64,000 nucleotides of DNA from Pseudotabrizicola algicola (GTDB taxonomy: Bacteria; Pseudomonadota; Alphaproteobacteria; Rhodobacterales; Rhodobacteraceae). Location: assembly GCF_010915705.1 (NCBI RefSeq), contig NZ_JAAIKE010000003.1:630771-694770 (forward strand), read 5' to 3'. Made by a program: the position numbers and the translations under genes. The notes beneath the pieces are model-generated. The model made no database searches and was not told where the DNA came from. It saw nothing but the letters and a program-made list of their open reading frames with translations. Below are positions 11,503-21,235 of the stretch, piece by piece (within the stretch, counting starts at the first letter, position 1; each line of letters starts with the position of its first letter).

Positions 11503-11960
11503 AGGGTGTGGCCTGTCCCGGTGTCATGGCGCGACAGGCCCGTGGGGGCAAAGCCCCTGCGCGCCCAGAACGCCGCGCCGCGTGCGTTGGCTTCGAGCAC
11601 GGCGAGGTAGAGATGGCGGGCCTTTGCCGCGCGGGCGAGGGATTCCACATGCGCGAGGAAGGTTGCGCCTTGGCCTTGGGAGCGGGCTTCGGGCGCGAGG
11701 ATCATCAGGCCGAGGTAGGCATCGGGCGGGGCGGGGAAGCCGAAGGAGAGTTCGGCTACGCCCGCGAGTGTGTCGCCGTGCCAGAGCCCGAGGCGGTGGG
11801 ATGCGGCAGGGTCGCAGCCGGGCGGGCCGGCGGTGAACACATCCTCGACCTGCGCAGGGCCGGGCGGGTGGCCGAGCCAGAGGTGGTAGTAGTCCTGCGC
11901 GCGCGTCAGCAGATCCGCAACCGCCGCGCGGTCGCGCAGCGGATCAAGCGGGTGGATCAT
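11478..11960 (-). CDS. GNAT-family N-acetyltransferase
   Basis: A 160-residue acetyltransferase. LGLMILAPEARSQGQGATFL is the acetyl-CoA pyrophosphate-binding region (the RxxGxG/A motif appears as RSQGQG), followed by LYLAVLEANARGAAFWARRGF, the typical GNAT motif B. The acceptor is unknown. The ATG overlaps the upstream DUF1467 stop as ATGA, so it is translated as the third gene of the mce operon. Confidence 0.86.
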   Translation of the reverse strand: MIHPLDPLRDRAAVADLLTRAQDYYHLWLGHPPGPAQVEDVFTAGPPGCDPAASHRLGLWHGDTLAGVAELSFGFPAPPDAYLGLMILAPEARSQGQGATFLAHVESLARAAKARHLYLAVLEANARGAAFWARRGFAPTGLSRHDTGTGHTLHRLVKPL

Positions 11961-12237
11961 GGGACCGAGGAGACGGGGGGCATGCGGCCCATCCAGTCGA
12001 AATCGCGCACGGTGATGACGCCCGAAGTGATGATGGTGGCGAGGATGCCCCAGACGATGATGGCAAAGAGCGTGGTGATCTTGGCCTTGCGGCCCACCAT
12101 TTCGTCCCGTGGCGCGCTGGCAGGCGTGCCGGGCACGACCGAGCCTGCATCGCCTTGGGTGGTCAGGCGCAGGGGCAGCACGATGAAGAATACCATGAAC
12201 CACGTCACGGCGAAGAGGACGGCGGCGGCGGTGATGG

Positions 12238-12241
<4 letters not shown>
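11957..12241 (-). CDS. DUF1467 family inner-membrane protein
   Basis: A 94-residue protein with two membrane helices (residues about 3-24 and 57-77) joined by a Pro/Thr-rich loop. It belongs to DUF1467, a family of unknown function that in many alphaproteobacteria follows methylmalonyl-CoA epimerase. Here its start overlaps the mce stop by 4 bases and its own stop overlaps the next start. Confidence 0.88.
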
Positions 12242-12642
<401 letters not shown>

Positions 12643-12814
12643 GGGCAACTCCTTGTGGCGGTTTTTGCGGTTATGGTCGGGGCCGCGCGATCAGGCAAGG
12701 GGCCGAACCGCCGCAGGGGCGATTTCCGCTGCGGCGGTGCGCTGTCTTTACCGGTTCTTAGCCGGTTTGCAGGTTTCATGGACCTTGCCCCGCCCTGACC
12801 GCAAGAAGGTTGCC

Positions 12815-13564
12815 ATGCCCGCGCCAGACCGTCCCGATGCTGCGCTGCTGTCCGGTTTCGCTCCGCCCGGCCTGCGGATGCCGCAGTCGGGGCTTGGCGC
12901 GGCGCCGTCTTCGGGGGCTTTGCCCTTGGCGGGGGTGACGGTGCTCTTGGTCGAGGACAGCCGCTTTGCCTCGGACGCGCTGCGGTTGATGTGCCAGCGG
13001 TCGGGCGCGCGGCTGCGGCGGGCCGAGTCGATGGCGAAGGCGCGGCTGCATCTGCGCACCTATTGCCCGGATGTCGTCATCATCGATCTGGGTCTTCCCG
13101 ATGGCTGCGGGGACCGGCTTATCCGCGAGCTTGCGGCCGCGCGTTCGGGCGGGGTGGTGCTGGGTTTGTCGGGTGATCCGGACGGGCGCAGGCTGGCGCT
13201 GGCGGCGGGGGCGGCAGGGTTTCTTGAAAAGCCGATCCTCGCTCTGGGTGATTTTCAGCGGGCGATCTTGCGTCATGTGCCCGGCCGCTTTGCCCCCACC
13301 GCGCGTGACGAGCCGGCACCGATGGGCGATCTGGCCGATCCTCTGGCGCTGCGCGATGATCTGGCCCATGCGGCACAGTTACTGGCGGCGGGGCCGGACG
13401 CTGGCGCGCGCCGCTATCTGGCGCGATTCATCGCGGGGGTGGCGCACAGCAGCGGCGATGCCGATCTGGCGGCGGCGGCGGTTGCGGCGGCGCAGGATGC
13501 GGCAGGCCTGCCCCTGCTGCACGGGCTGGTGCAGAACCGTTTGAGCGGCGGCACCGTGATTTGA
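12815..13564 (+). CDS. response regulator with unassigned C-terminal domain
   Basis: A 249-residue protein. An unstructured 40-residue leader is followed by a receiver domain (about 41-165): acidic pocket ED at 47-48, phosphoacceptor D91 in IIDLGLPDG, and the conserved lysine in FLEKPI. The C-terminal 80 residues form an Ala-rich helical region with no recognisable DNA-binding or enzymatic motif; they could be an Hpt-like or dimerisation helix bundle. No histidine kinase is adjacent. AAGAAGG before 12815 supports the start. Confidence 0.85.
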   Translation: MPAPDRPDAALLSGFAPPGLRMPQSGLGAAPSSGALPLAGVTVLLVEDSRFASDALRLMCQRSGARLRRAESMAKARLHLRTYCPDVVIIDLGLPDGCGDRLIRELAAARSGGVVLGLSGDPDGRRLALAAGAAGFLEKPILALGDFQRAILRHVPGRFAPTARDEPAPMGDLADPLALRDDLAHAAQLLAAGPDAGARRYLARFIAGVAHSSGDADLAAAAVAAAQDAAGLPLLHGLVQNRLSGGTVI

Positions 13565-13669
13565 GGCGTGCCGCGCGGGACGGCGGCGCTTTTGTGCGGC
13601 GCGCGCCGCATGCGGGCCGACGGTGTGGGCGCGCTGCCCGAGGGCGCGAAATGGCGAAGCTCTGGCGGG

Positions 13670-14386
13670 TCAGAGGCCGGGGTCCGATCCGGCGCGGACG
13701 AGGCGGGAGAGGTCGGACAGACGCTCTTTCTGGCGGCCCGAGGCGTCGAAATTCGCGGGGGAAAGCCAAGCCGCAAACGCCTCGCGCAGGGCGGGCCATT
13801 CGCTGTCGATCACCGAAAACCATGCGGTGTCGCGGTTGCGGCCCTTTATCACCATGTGATTGCGGAAAACGCCTTCGAAGCTGAAGCCAAGCCGCTGCGC
13901 CGCGCGGCGCGAGGGTAAGTTGAGGGCGTTGCACTTCCATTCATAGCGCCGGTATCCGGCGCGAAAGGCCCAGTCCATCATCAGGAACATCGCCTCGGTT
14001 GCGGCGGGGGTGCGTTGCAGCGCGGGCGACAGGCAGATGTTGCCCACCTCGATGCTGCCCTGTTCGGGGGTGATGCGCAGATAGGAGGCCACGCCGAGGG
14101 CATGGCCATTGGCCGGATCGCGGAAGGCGAAATAGAACGGATCGCTGCGTCCTTGCTGATCCTTGACCCAGCGGTGATAGGCAGAGGCCGAGGAAAACGG
14201 GCCGTAGGGCATGTAATCCCACAAGGCATCATGGCCGGAGAAGGCCGCGAAAAGCCCGGCGGCATGGTCATCGGCTTCGAGCGGTTCCAGCCGGATGCGC
14301 TGCCCTTGCAGCGACAGGCCGGCGGGCGGATGCGGCGGCGGTGCCCAAGTGTCCAAGCGTTGCCCCTGTGCTGCCTGTCTGTGCAT
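13670..14386 (-). CDS. GNAT N-acetyltransferase, RimJ/RimL-like
   Basis: A 238-residue protein. The core LQGQRIRLEPLEADDHAAGL followed by ASYLRITPEQGSIEVGNI is the opening of RimJ/RimL-type acetyltransferases, and AGYRRYEWKCNALNLPSRRA plus AQRLGFSFEGVFR is their conserved second half. The substrate is probably a protein N-terminus or small amine and is not known. A hydrophilic C-terminal tail of about 30 residues follows. The start at 14386 has a spaced AGGGG. Confidence 0.87.
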   Translation of the reverse strand: MHRQAAQGQRLDTWAPPPHPPAGLSLQGQRIRLEPLEADDHAAGLFAAFSGHDALWDYMPYGPFSSASAYHRWVKDQQGRSDPFYFAFRDPANGHALGVASYLRITPEQGSIEVGNICLSPALQRTPAATEAMFLMMDWAFRAGYRRYEWKCNALNLPSRRAAQRLGFSFEGVFRNHMVIKGRNRDTAWFSVIDSEWPALREAFAAWLSPANFDASGRQKERLSDLSRLVRAGSDPGL

Positions 14387-14465
14387 AGCCTTGCGCCCCT
14401 GTCATCCTGTGGCGGTTATGTCCTGCGCGCGGGGCGGGGCGCAATGGGCATTTTGCGCGGGCAGA

Positions 14466-15668
14466 TCAGGCCAGCAGGCCCGGATCATCGCCCATGCCAA
14501 GACCCGGAAAAACCGAGCTTTCCAGCAGGCTGCGGTCAAGGCCGTAGAGGCCGCGCAGCCCCCATGCCGCCCAGGCGCGCACGTCGGTGGTGGGCATCAG
14601 GTCGCGGCGTTGGTAGAGCGCGGCCTCGTCCAGCCCCGGCCATGCGCCCATCACCCGCCCGCCCTTGAGCGCGCCGCCCGCCATCAGCATCGCGCCGCCG
14701 GTGCCGTGGTCGGTGCCCTTGCTGCCGTTCTCGGCGACGGTGCGGCCAAATTCCGTCATGGCAAGGAGCAGCGTCTTGCCCCAGATCTCGGGGCCAAGGC
14801 GTTCGGAAAGGCGCAGCACCACCCGTTCAAGCCGCCGCAGCGGCGGGGTGATGCCGCCCGTCTGGTTGCGGTGGGTGTCCCAGCCATTGAGCGAAAAGGC
14901 CGCGATGCGGGTGTCTTCGCGCAGGCGGTCGGCGGCAAAATCGGTCAGCCGGTCGACATTGGCCAAGAGATTGCCGCTGCGCGCCGGGGACATCGGGTTC
15001 ATCTGCGCGGCGTCGATCGCTTCGGACAGGGATACCGCCTCTGTCGCGGCTTCGCGGAAGAGCGCGTCATCGTGGTAGATGTGGTCAAGCAGGAGGCGGC
15101 TTTGCGCCGAGAGGTCGAGCCGCAGATCGGGTTGCCAGTTGCTGACGGGGGCCGCCCCCTGCAGCACGGGGGCGGAATCGGTGCCGATGGCAAAGGCGGT
15201 TTGTGCGCGCAGGCCCGGCACGGCTTGCAGCATCCGGTTCAGCCAGCCATCGCGCACCGAGGCGTCGGGCAGGTCGAGCCCGGTGCCCGCCTCGAGGATA
15301 TCTTGCCCGTCAAAGTGGCTGCGCTGGTCGCGGTAGGGGGTGGAGGTGGCCTGCACAAAACCGAGTTGCCCCGCCTGCCACAGCGGCATCAGCCCCTCAA
15401 GCGTGGGGTTCAGGCTGAAATACCCTGTCAGGTCAGGGCCTTGGCTGGCCGCGAGCGTGGGGCGATAGGCCGCGAGCAGCGGATCGCCCGAGGGGCGCAC
15501 GAGATCGAGCCCGTCCATGCCGCCGCGCAGGATCACGACCACGAGGCGGTGATCGCCCAAGGGCGCGCTGCCGTCGGAGCCTGCCAGCGTGACGGTCGTC
15601 ATCATCGGGTGGGCGGCAAGGGAGCAGGCGGTTCCCGTCAGGAACTTGAGGAAGAAGCGGCGGTCCAT
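14466..15668 (-). CDS. DUF1501 domain protein, Tat-exported
   Basis: A 400-residue protein starting MDRRFFLKFLTG, a twin-arginine-type signal peptide ending near residue 30, so it is probably exported folded to the periplasm. DUF1501 belongs to the alkaline-phosphatase/sulfatase-like fold. GGMDGLDLVRP near the N-terminus, LLAMTEFGRTV and GTDHGTGGAMLMAGG near the C-terminus are hallmark stretches. It sits 4 bases after the DUF1800 gene, its constant genomic partner. The substrate is unknown. Confidence 0.9.
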   Translation of the reverse strand: MDRRFFLKFLTGTACSLAAHPMMTTVTLAGSDGSAPLGDHRLVVVILRGGMDGLDLVRPSGDPLLAAYRPTLAASQGPDLTGYFSLNPTLEGLMPLWQAGQLGFVQATSTPYRDQRSHFDGQDILEAGTGLDLPDASVRDGWLNRMLQAVPGLRAQTAFAIGTDSAPVLQGAAPVSNWQPDLRLDLSAQSRLLLDHIYHDDALFREAATEAVSLSEAIDAAQMNPMSPARSGNLLANVDRLTDFAADRLREDTRIAAFSLNGWDTHRNQTGGITPPLRRLERVVLRLSERLGPEIWGKTLLLAMTEFGRTVAENGSKGTDHGTGGAMLMAGGALKGGRVMGAWPGLDEAALYQRRDLMPTTDVRAWAAWGLRGLYGLDRSLLESSVFPGLGMGDDPGLLA

Positions 15669-15672
15669 GAGG

Positions 15673-17034
15673 CTACCTTCGGTTGAATTCGGCGCTGGCG
15701 AGCACAAGGCCCACGGCTTCACGCTGGCTTTCGGCGCGCGGCACCGCCCAGGCCAGCCGCTCGCCCAGATGCGTGCCGAGGGCGCGGGTCATCAGGGTGG
15801 CGGCGTCGGGCAGCGGGCTGACGAGTTGCGCGGGCATTTCCATTGCCCATGTGATGCGCACGGCCATGCCCTCGGGCGTGATCCAAGCGTCGGGCATTTC
15901 GGGCCAGCCGTCGGGGCCGGGCGGCTTTTGCCACGGCTGGCCCATGGCGGCCATGGGTTGCAGCAGGGTCTGGCGGAACACCTCGTCGGACATGCGCATG
16001 ACATCTGCCCCGTCCAGACCGAGCGCGCGCAGGGCGGCGACGAGGAAATCGAAGGGTTGACGGGCCTTTTCCTGCATCTTGTTCCACGCGGCGGGCTGGG
16101 TCAGCAGGGCCTCGGCCACCGCGAGCAGATCGCCGCCCGAATTGCGCCACGCCTCGGCGAGCGCCTGCACCAGATCGGGGCTTGGCTGGTCAGAGACGAA
16201 ATGCACCGCCAGCTTGCGCGCCAGATGGGCGGCGGTGTCGGGGTGTTCGGCCAGATCGTCGAGCGCCTTGAGCACGGTGTCGAGCGAATCGCCGTGGTAG
16301 GTGGTGCCGAGCACGGTTTCCGGCCCCGGTTCGGCGCGGCGCGGGTCAAAGGTGGCCCCGTGTTTGCCGATGACCAGACCGGTCAGCAGTTCGGCCATCT
16401 GGGTGACGTCCTCTTGCGCATAGCCCGAACCCACGGTGTGCAGTTCCAGCAGTTCCCGCGCGAGGTTTTCGTTCAGCCCCTTGGCGCGGCGTTTGCCGAT
16501 GCGCGAGTTGGGGCCAAAGCTGCGCGACTGGTCGAGATAGCCCAGCATGGCCGGATGCTGCATCACCGCGCGAAGCATATCGGCAAAACGGTCGGTCACG
16601 TGGGGGCGGATCGCCTCTTCCACCAGCGTGGCGGGCAGGGGGCTGTCGCGGCGCGAACGGGGGGCGGTGGTGAAATGATCGGCCCAGAACTGCACCAGAC
16701 GCTCGCGGAAGCCATCGGGCGCATCGAGGGCGCGGGCGATGGCGGTTTTCGCTGACTGGAGCGCGACACCCTCAAGCTGGCGGATCGCTTGCCTGTAATC
16801 GTCACGGGCGATGCTTGCCTCGGGTTCGGCGGCGCGGCGCGAGGTGCGCAACATGCTGTCGGCGCGGGCCAGCGTATCGGTCAGGTCGGACAGGCGCGGG
16901 CCGGGGTAGGTGTTTGCCATGACATCGGGGCCGCGCAGGATGGCAAGCATCGAGGCGGGTTCGGTCGGGGCCTGCGCGGGAAGCGGCAGGCCATAGCCAA
17001 AGCGAAAGGCGGCGGTGGTGCTGTCTTGGGTCAT
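15673..17034 (-). CDS. DUF1800 domain protein
   Basis: A 453-residue protein of the DUF1800 family, almost always encoded beside DUF1501. FRFGYGLP near the N-terminus, LVQFWADHFTT, GKRRAKGLNENLARELLELHTVG and the PFDFLVAALRALG block are family-typical. I see no clear signal peptide from the chosen ATG at 17034, and the ribosome site is weak. The 48-bp upstream extension is open but not conserved. The pair is co-transcribed with DUF1501 downstream. Confidence 0.88.
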   Translation of the reverse strand: MTQDSTTAAFRFGYGLPLPAQAPTEPASMLAILRGPDVMANTYPGPRLSDLTDTLARADSMLRTSRRAAEPEASIARDDYRQAIRQLEGVALQSAKTAIARALDAPDGFRERLVQFWADHFTTAPRSRRDSPLPATLVEEAIRPHVTDRFADMLRAVMQHPAMLGYLDQSRSFGPNSRIGKRRAKGLNENLARELLELHTVGSGYAQEDVTQMAELLTGLVIGKHGATFDPRRAEPGPETVLGTTYHGDSLDTVLKALDDLAEHPDTAAHLARKLAVHFVSDQPSPDLVQALAEAWRNSGGDLLAVAEALLTQPAAWNKMQEKARQPFDFLVAALRALGLDGADVMRMSDEVFRQTLLQPMAAMGQPWQKPPGPDGWPEMPDAWITPEGMAVRITWAMEMPAQLVSPLPDAATLMTRALGTHLGERLAWAVPRAESQREAVGLVLASAEFNRR

Positions 17035-17124
17035 CTGGCGTGGGGGATCGGGCCTTGGGATGGGTCGGCTGATGATACACACAAAGCGGGGCGCTTTGCA
17101 TCGGCTGTCATCGGCAGGGCGGCG

Positions 17125-17595
17125 TCAATCGAAGCGAAAATCGGCCGGATAGCTGTGAAACCCGTCGAAATCACCTTTGCCCAAGGGCAGGCCTGCGGCG
17201 CGAAGTGAGGCGTAACCCATTGTTACATGAAAGAAAAAGTTGGGAAGCCCGTAGAGGAACAGGAAATCCGGCGCGGATTGTTCCAGATCGGTAAATCCTG
17301 CGCGATGGGAGATGGTGCGGCTCTCTGCCCCATCGAATTCGGCGGGTTTCATCGCCCCGAGCGTTGCCCGCGCGACTGCCATGCGCGGGGCGAGCGCCGT
17401 GGGCAGATCAGGCACAGGCCGCCCTGCCAGCGGGCAGGCAATGCGCAGGGTGAAACCTGCGGCGGTGGCAAAATGCTGGCTTGCGCTGAAACTGTCGCCG
17501 ATCTGCGCCGTCATCGCCGCCCGTCCCGCTTTCTCCACGATGGCGGCCATCTGGCCGAGATAGTGGCGAAAGACGGGGACGGTGGCGGTATACAT
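17125..17595 (-). CDS. DUF1993 family protein
   Basis: A 156-residue soluble helical protein of DUF1993, related to the DinB/YfiT-like four-helix bundles. Family features seen are VFRHYLGQMAAIVEKAG at the N-terminus and the C-terminal PNFFFHVTMGYASLRAAGLPLGKGDFDG. The function is unknown. Its ATG overlaps the aspS stop by one base (TGATG), so it is probably translated by reinitiation after aspS. Confidence 0.88.
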   Translation of the reverse strand: MYTATVPVFRHYLGQMAAIVEKAGRAAMTAQIGDSFSASQHFATAAGFTLRIACPLAGRPVPDLPTALAPRMAVARATLGAMKPAEFDGAESRTISHRAGFTDLEQSAPDFLFLYGLPNFFFHVTMGYASLRAAGLPLGKGDFDGFHSYPADFRFD

Positions 17596-19376
17596 CACGC
17601 GTCTTTCGGCAGGACGCGCAGACGCAGTTCGCGCAACTGCTCGTTGGTGGGTTCCGAAGGCGCGTTCATCAGCAGGTCTTCGGCGCGCTGGTTCATCGGG
17701 AACATGATGACCTCGCGGATGTTGGTGGTATCGGCCAAGAGCATCACGATGCGGTCGATCCCCGCCGCGCAGCCGCCGTGCGGGGGGGCGCCGTATTTGA
17801 ACGCCTTGACCATGCCGCCGAATCGTTTCTCGACCTCGCTGTTCGGATAGCCCGCCAGTTCAAACGCGCGGAACATGATTTCCGGCTTGTGGTTGCGGAT
17901 GCCGCCCGAGATCAGTTCATAACCGTTGCAGGCAAGGTCATACTGGTAGGCGTAGACATCCAGCGGGTCGCCGTTCAGCGCCTCCATCCCGCCTTGCGGC
18001 ATGGAGAAGGGGTTGTGGCTGAAGTCGATCTTGCCGTCGTCGGTCTTCTCATACATCGGGAAATCGACGATCCACGCAAAGCGGAAGGTGTCTTTTTCCG
18101 TCAGGCCCAGTTCTTCGCCGATCACGTTGCGCGCGCGGCCTGCAACGGCCTCGAACGCCTCGGGCTTGCCGCCAAGGAAGAAGGCGGCGTCGCCCATGCC
18201 AAGGCCAAGCTGCTGGCGGATCGCTTCGGTGCGCTCGGGGCCGATGTTCTTGGCCAAGGGGCCTGCGGCTTCCGTGCCCGAGCCATCTTCGGCCTCGCGC
18301 CAGAAGATGTAGCCCATGCCGGGCAGGCCCTGTTGCTGGGCGAAGGCGTTCATGCGGTCACAGAACTTGCGGCTGCCGCCCTTTGGCGCGGGAATGGCGC
18401 GGATCTGGGTGCCGTCTTGCTCCAGCAGTTTGGCAAAGACCGCAAAGCCGGAGCCGCGGAAATGCTCGCTGACCACCTGCATCTTGATCGGGTTGCGCAG
18501 GTCGGGCTTGTCGGAGCCATACCACAGGAGCGAGTCGCGATAGGCGATGCGCGGCCAGTCCTTCGACACGGTCTTGTGCGGGGCGAATTCCTCGAACAGG
18601 CCGGTGATGACCGGCTGGACCACGGCGAAGACGTCTTCCTGCTCGACAAAGCTCATCTCGATGTCGAGCTGGTAGAAGTCGGTGGGCGAGCGGTCGGCGC
18701 GGGGGTCTTCGTCGCGGAAGCAGGGCGCGATCTGGAAATAGCGGTCAAAGCCCGCCACCATGATCAGCTGTTTGAACTGCTGCGGGGCCTGCGGCAGGGC
18801 GTAGAACTTGCCCGGATGCAGGCGCGAGGGCACGAGGAAATCGCGCGCGCCTTCGGGGCTGCTGGCGGTGATGATCGGGGTCTGGAATTCGTTGAAGCCC
18901 ATGTCCCACATGCGGTTGCGCAAGGACCGCACGACGTTTGACCGCAGCATCATGTTGCGGTGCATGCCGTCGCGGCGCAGGTCGAGGAAGCGGTAGGTGA
19001 GGCGGGTTTCCTCGGGGTATTCGGTTTCGCCGAAGACCGGCATCGGCAGTTCTGCCGCCTCGCCCAGAACGGTGAGGCCGGTGGCATAGACCTCGATCTC
19101 GCCGGTGGGCAGTTTGGGGTTCACCAGAGCGGCGTCGCGGGCCTTGACGCGGCCATCAATCTGGATGACCCATTCGGCGCGCACCTTTTCGATGGCGGCA
19201 AAGGCCGGGCTGTCGCTGTCGGCCAGAACCTGCGTGATGCCGTAATGGTCGCGCAGGTCGATGAACAGCACGCCGCCATGATCGCGCACCCGATGCACCC
19301 AGCCCGACAGGCGGATGGTTTCACCCACATTGCTTTTGTTCAGGGCGGCGCAGGTATGGCTGCGATAGGCGTGCAT
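17595..19376 (-). CDS. aspS: aspartyl-tRNA synthetase
   Basis: Charges tRNA-Asp (and probably tRNA-Asn if non-discriminating). At 593 residues it is the bacterial type. An OB-fold anticodon-binding domain comes first ([23 protein letters not shown]), then the class II catalytic domain with motif 2 ([11 protein letters not shown]), a GAD insertion, and motif 3 ([22 protein letters not shown]). gatC/gatA elsewhere in this window would allow indirect Asn-tRNA formation if this enzyme mischarges. Confidence 0.97.
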   Translation of the reverse strand: MHAYRSHTCAALNKSNVGETIRLSGWVHRVRDHGGVLFIDLRDHYGITQVLADSDSPAFAAIEKVRAEWVIQIDGRVKARDAALVNPKLPTGEIEVYATGLTVLGEAAELPMPVFGETEYPEETRLTYRFLDLRRDGMHRNMMLRSNVVRSLRNRMWDMGFNEFQTPIITASSPEGARDFLVPSRLHPGKFYALPQAPQQFKQLIMVAGFDRYFQIAPCFRDEDPRADRSPTDFYQLDIEMSFVEQEDVFAVVQPVITGLFEEFAPHKTVSKDWPRIAYRDSLLWYGSDKPDLRNPIKMQVVSEHFRGSGFAVFAKLLEQDGTQIRAIPAPKGGSRKFCDRMNAFAQQQGLPGMGYIFWREAEDGSGTEAAGPLAKNIGPERTEAIRQQLGLGMGDAAFFLGGKPEAFEAVAGRARNVIGEELGLTEKDTFRFAWIVDFPMYEKTDDGKIDFSHNPFSMPQGGMEALNGDPLDVYAYQYDLACNGYELISGGIRNHKPEIMFRAFELAGYPNSEVEKRFGGMVKAFKYGAPPHGGCAAGIDRIVMLLADTTNIREVIMFPMNQRAEDLLMNAPSEPTNEQLRELRLRVLPKDA

Positions 19377-19444
19377 CGGTATTCCCCTTTCAAGGGTTCA
19401 GGCGTCATCGCGCCGATACACCCCTTGGCGCGGGCGAAGTCAAG

Positions 19445-20179
19445 CTAGTCCTGCAGGATAAGCGCCTCGACGGCCTGTGCATAGGTAAGGCTGGCGTCAA
19501 AGCGGCCCTCGCGCAGGAAGAGGATGGTCTGGCGCATGGCAAGCGGGTTCATCATCAGGAAGGTGTGGGTGGCGGGCAGGGTCAGGTGGGCGGTCATGCC
19601 GTCGACCATGGTGGAGGCGACGCTGACCTTGCCGTCATCGGGGCCGGGGATCAGGCTGGAATAGACGGGGTTGAGCGACTGGTTTCCGGCGATGATGCCC
19701 AAGGGGTAATCCGGATGCGGCAGGGCGCGGGGCACCGAAGCCTCGCCGGTGCCAAGCTGCTGCCCCGCGGGGCCGTTGACCCAGTCGAATACCGGGATGG
19801 TGCCGAGGGCATCCACCAGTTCCGAGCCCTGGTTTGGCGGGGCCAGCATGACCACGCGGCCAAGGTCGGCGGGGCGGTGATCGGCCAGCAGGACGCGGAC
19901 GAGGATGCCGCCCATCGAATGGGTGACGAAATGCACCTTTTCGCCGGGGGCGAGGGCACATTCGGCGATGCCTTCGTCGACAAAACCCGCCAGATCGGGG
20001 ATCGGGGCGGAGGTCGAGGGGTAGGGCTGGTTCACCGTGCGAAAGCCCGCGCCTTCAAGCGCCTGCGCCATCGGCATCAGCGACGCCTCGCTGCGCGCCA
20101 GCCCGTGCAGCAGCACGACGCAATCGGCGCTGGCGGGGGTCGCCAGCAGGAAAAGGGCAAGGGAGAGGGCGCGCATCAT
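19445..20179 (-). CDS. secreted alpha/beta hydrolase (lipase-like)
   Basis: A 244-residue protein with a signal peptide (MMRALSLALFLLATPASA) and an alpha/beta-hydrolase core. CVVLLHGLARSE holds the HG oxyanion motif, VHFVTHSMGGILVR the nucleophile elbow GHSMG variant THSMG with Ser, and the His is likely in PATHTFLMM. It is probably a periplasmic esterase or lipase, similar to the family annotated as acetyltransferase/hydrolase with an alpha/beta fold. It is divergent from the Nudix gene. The start has no good ribosome site. Confidence 0.85.
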   Translation of the reverse strand: MMRALSLALFLLATPASADCVVLLHGLARSEASLMPMAQALEGAGFRTVNQPYPSTSAPIPDLAGFVDEGIAECALAPGEKVHFVTHSMGGILVRVLLADHRPADLGRVVMLAPPNQGSELVDALGTIPVFDWVNGPAGQQLGTGEASVPRALPHPDYPLGIIAGNQSLNPVYSSLIPGPDDGKVSVASTMVDGMTAHLTLPATHTFLMMNPLAMRQTILFLREGRFDASLTYAQAVEALILQD

Positions 20180-20257
20180 GGGGTGGAAAATGACGCTGCG
20201 CCGCAGCTTTGCCAAGGGGGAGTGGACAAATGGCGCGCAACGTCACAGGGTGGGGCC

Positions 20258-20707
20258 ATGTCGAACCGCTCGCCCCGCCTTGCCACCCGTGCGCTGATCC
20301 TCGAGGATGACCGGCTTTTGCTGGTGAACGCGTTCCGCGGCGGCGTGTCGGACCTGTGGTGCGCTCCGGGGGGCGGCGCGGTGGTGGGGCAATCCTTGCA
20401 TGACAACCTGATCCGCGAGGTCTGGGAGGAGACAGGCCTGAGCATTGCGGTGGGCGCGCCCTGCCTTGTGAACGAGTTTCACGACCCGCGGCGCGGCTTT
20501 CACCAGGTTGATCTCTATTTCCGCTGCACGGTCGTGGCGGGCCGGATCAGCGACAGCTGGCGCGACCCCGAGGGCGTGGTGACCGAGCGGCGGTTCTTTT
20601 CCCGCACGGAGATGGCGGCGATCCGGTTCAAGCCCGACACTTTGCCCGAGGCGGCGTGGGGGGTGGGCGAGAGCCTTTATGACCCGCTGGAGCTATTGGT
20701 GCGCTGA
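20258..20707 (+). CDS. Nudix hydrolase
   Basis: A 149-residue protein. The Nudix box GGGAVVGQSLHDNLIREVWEETGL (shown here around residues 38-61) has the expected GX5EX7REUXEEXGU layout, except that the first Glu position reads Gln-Ser. It probably hydrolyses a nucleoside diphosphate linked to another moiety; the substrate is unknown. ATG at 20258, 78 bases from the divergent hydrolase. Confidence 0.86.
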   Translation: MSNRSPRLATRALILEDDRLLLVNAFRGGVSDLWCAPGGGAVVGQSLHDNLIREVWEETGLSIAVGAPCLVNEFHDPRRGFHQVDLYFRCTVVAGRISDSWRDPEGVVTERRFFSRTEMAAIRFKPDTLPEAAWGVGESLYDPLELLVR

Positions 20708-20740
20708 GAGGCATGGTTCTGAAAGGCCTGGCAGGCTGCG

Positions 20741-20790
20741 GCCCCGGGGGCTTTGCCCCCGGACCCCCAGAGTATTTGGACAAGCAGCAA
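20741..20790 (+). repeat. intergenic hairpin repeat, copy A
   Basis: CCGGGGGC-TTT-GCCCCCGG hairpin followed by ACCCCCAGAGTATTTGG and a purine-rich tail. It is the same element seen at 32807, 38323, 44803 and 63479 and, in modified form, at 24490. It lies between the Nudix stop and the dtd stop and may end transcription of one or both. Confidence 0.75.
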
Positions 20791-20800
20791 ATATGCAGGG

Positions 20801-21235
20801 TCAGAGGTCTATCCAGATGGTGACCGGACCGTCATTGACGAGGCTGACCGCCATATCTGCGCCAAAGAGACCGTTGGCAGTGGGGATGCCAAGGGCGGCG
20901 AGGCTGCGGGTGACATGTTCGTAGAGCCGCTTGCCCGTCTCGGGCGGGGCGGCGGTTGAAAAGCCGGGGCGGTTGCCGCGCAGGTCGGCGGCAAGGGTGA
21001 ATTGCGACACGACCAGCGCCGCGCCGCCGGTGTCGAGAATCGAGCGGTTCATCTTGCCCTGGTCATCCTTGAAGATGCGCAGCTTGGCGATCTTGGCGGC
21101 CATCGCTTCGGCCTGCGCCTCGCTGTCGTCCTGCATGGCGCAGACGAGGATCAGGAGGCCGGCGCCGATCTCTCCGACCAGCGCGCCATCGACGCGGACC
21201 GAGGCGCTGCTGACGCGTTGGACGAGCGCTCTCAC
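20801..21235 (-). CDS. dtd: D-aminoacyl-tRNA deacylase
   Basis: Removes D-amino acids (and glycine from tRNA-Ala) mischarged on tRNAs. It has 144 residues, the normal length. The family motifs are clear: [17 protein letters not shown] at the N-terminus, the SQFTLAAD catalytic segment, and the Gly-cisPro region near GPVTI ([11 protein letters not shown]). It starts with GTG, overlapping the sugar-kinase stop as GTGA, so the two are coupled. Confidence 0.95.
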   Translation of the reverse strand: MRALVQRVSSASVRVDGALVGEIGAGLLILVCAMQDDSEAQAEAMAAKIAKLRIFKDDQGKMNRSILDTGGAALVVSQFTLAADLRGNRPGFSTAAPPETGKRLYEHVTRSLAALGIPTANGLFGADMAVSLVNDGPVTIWIDL

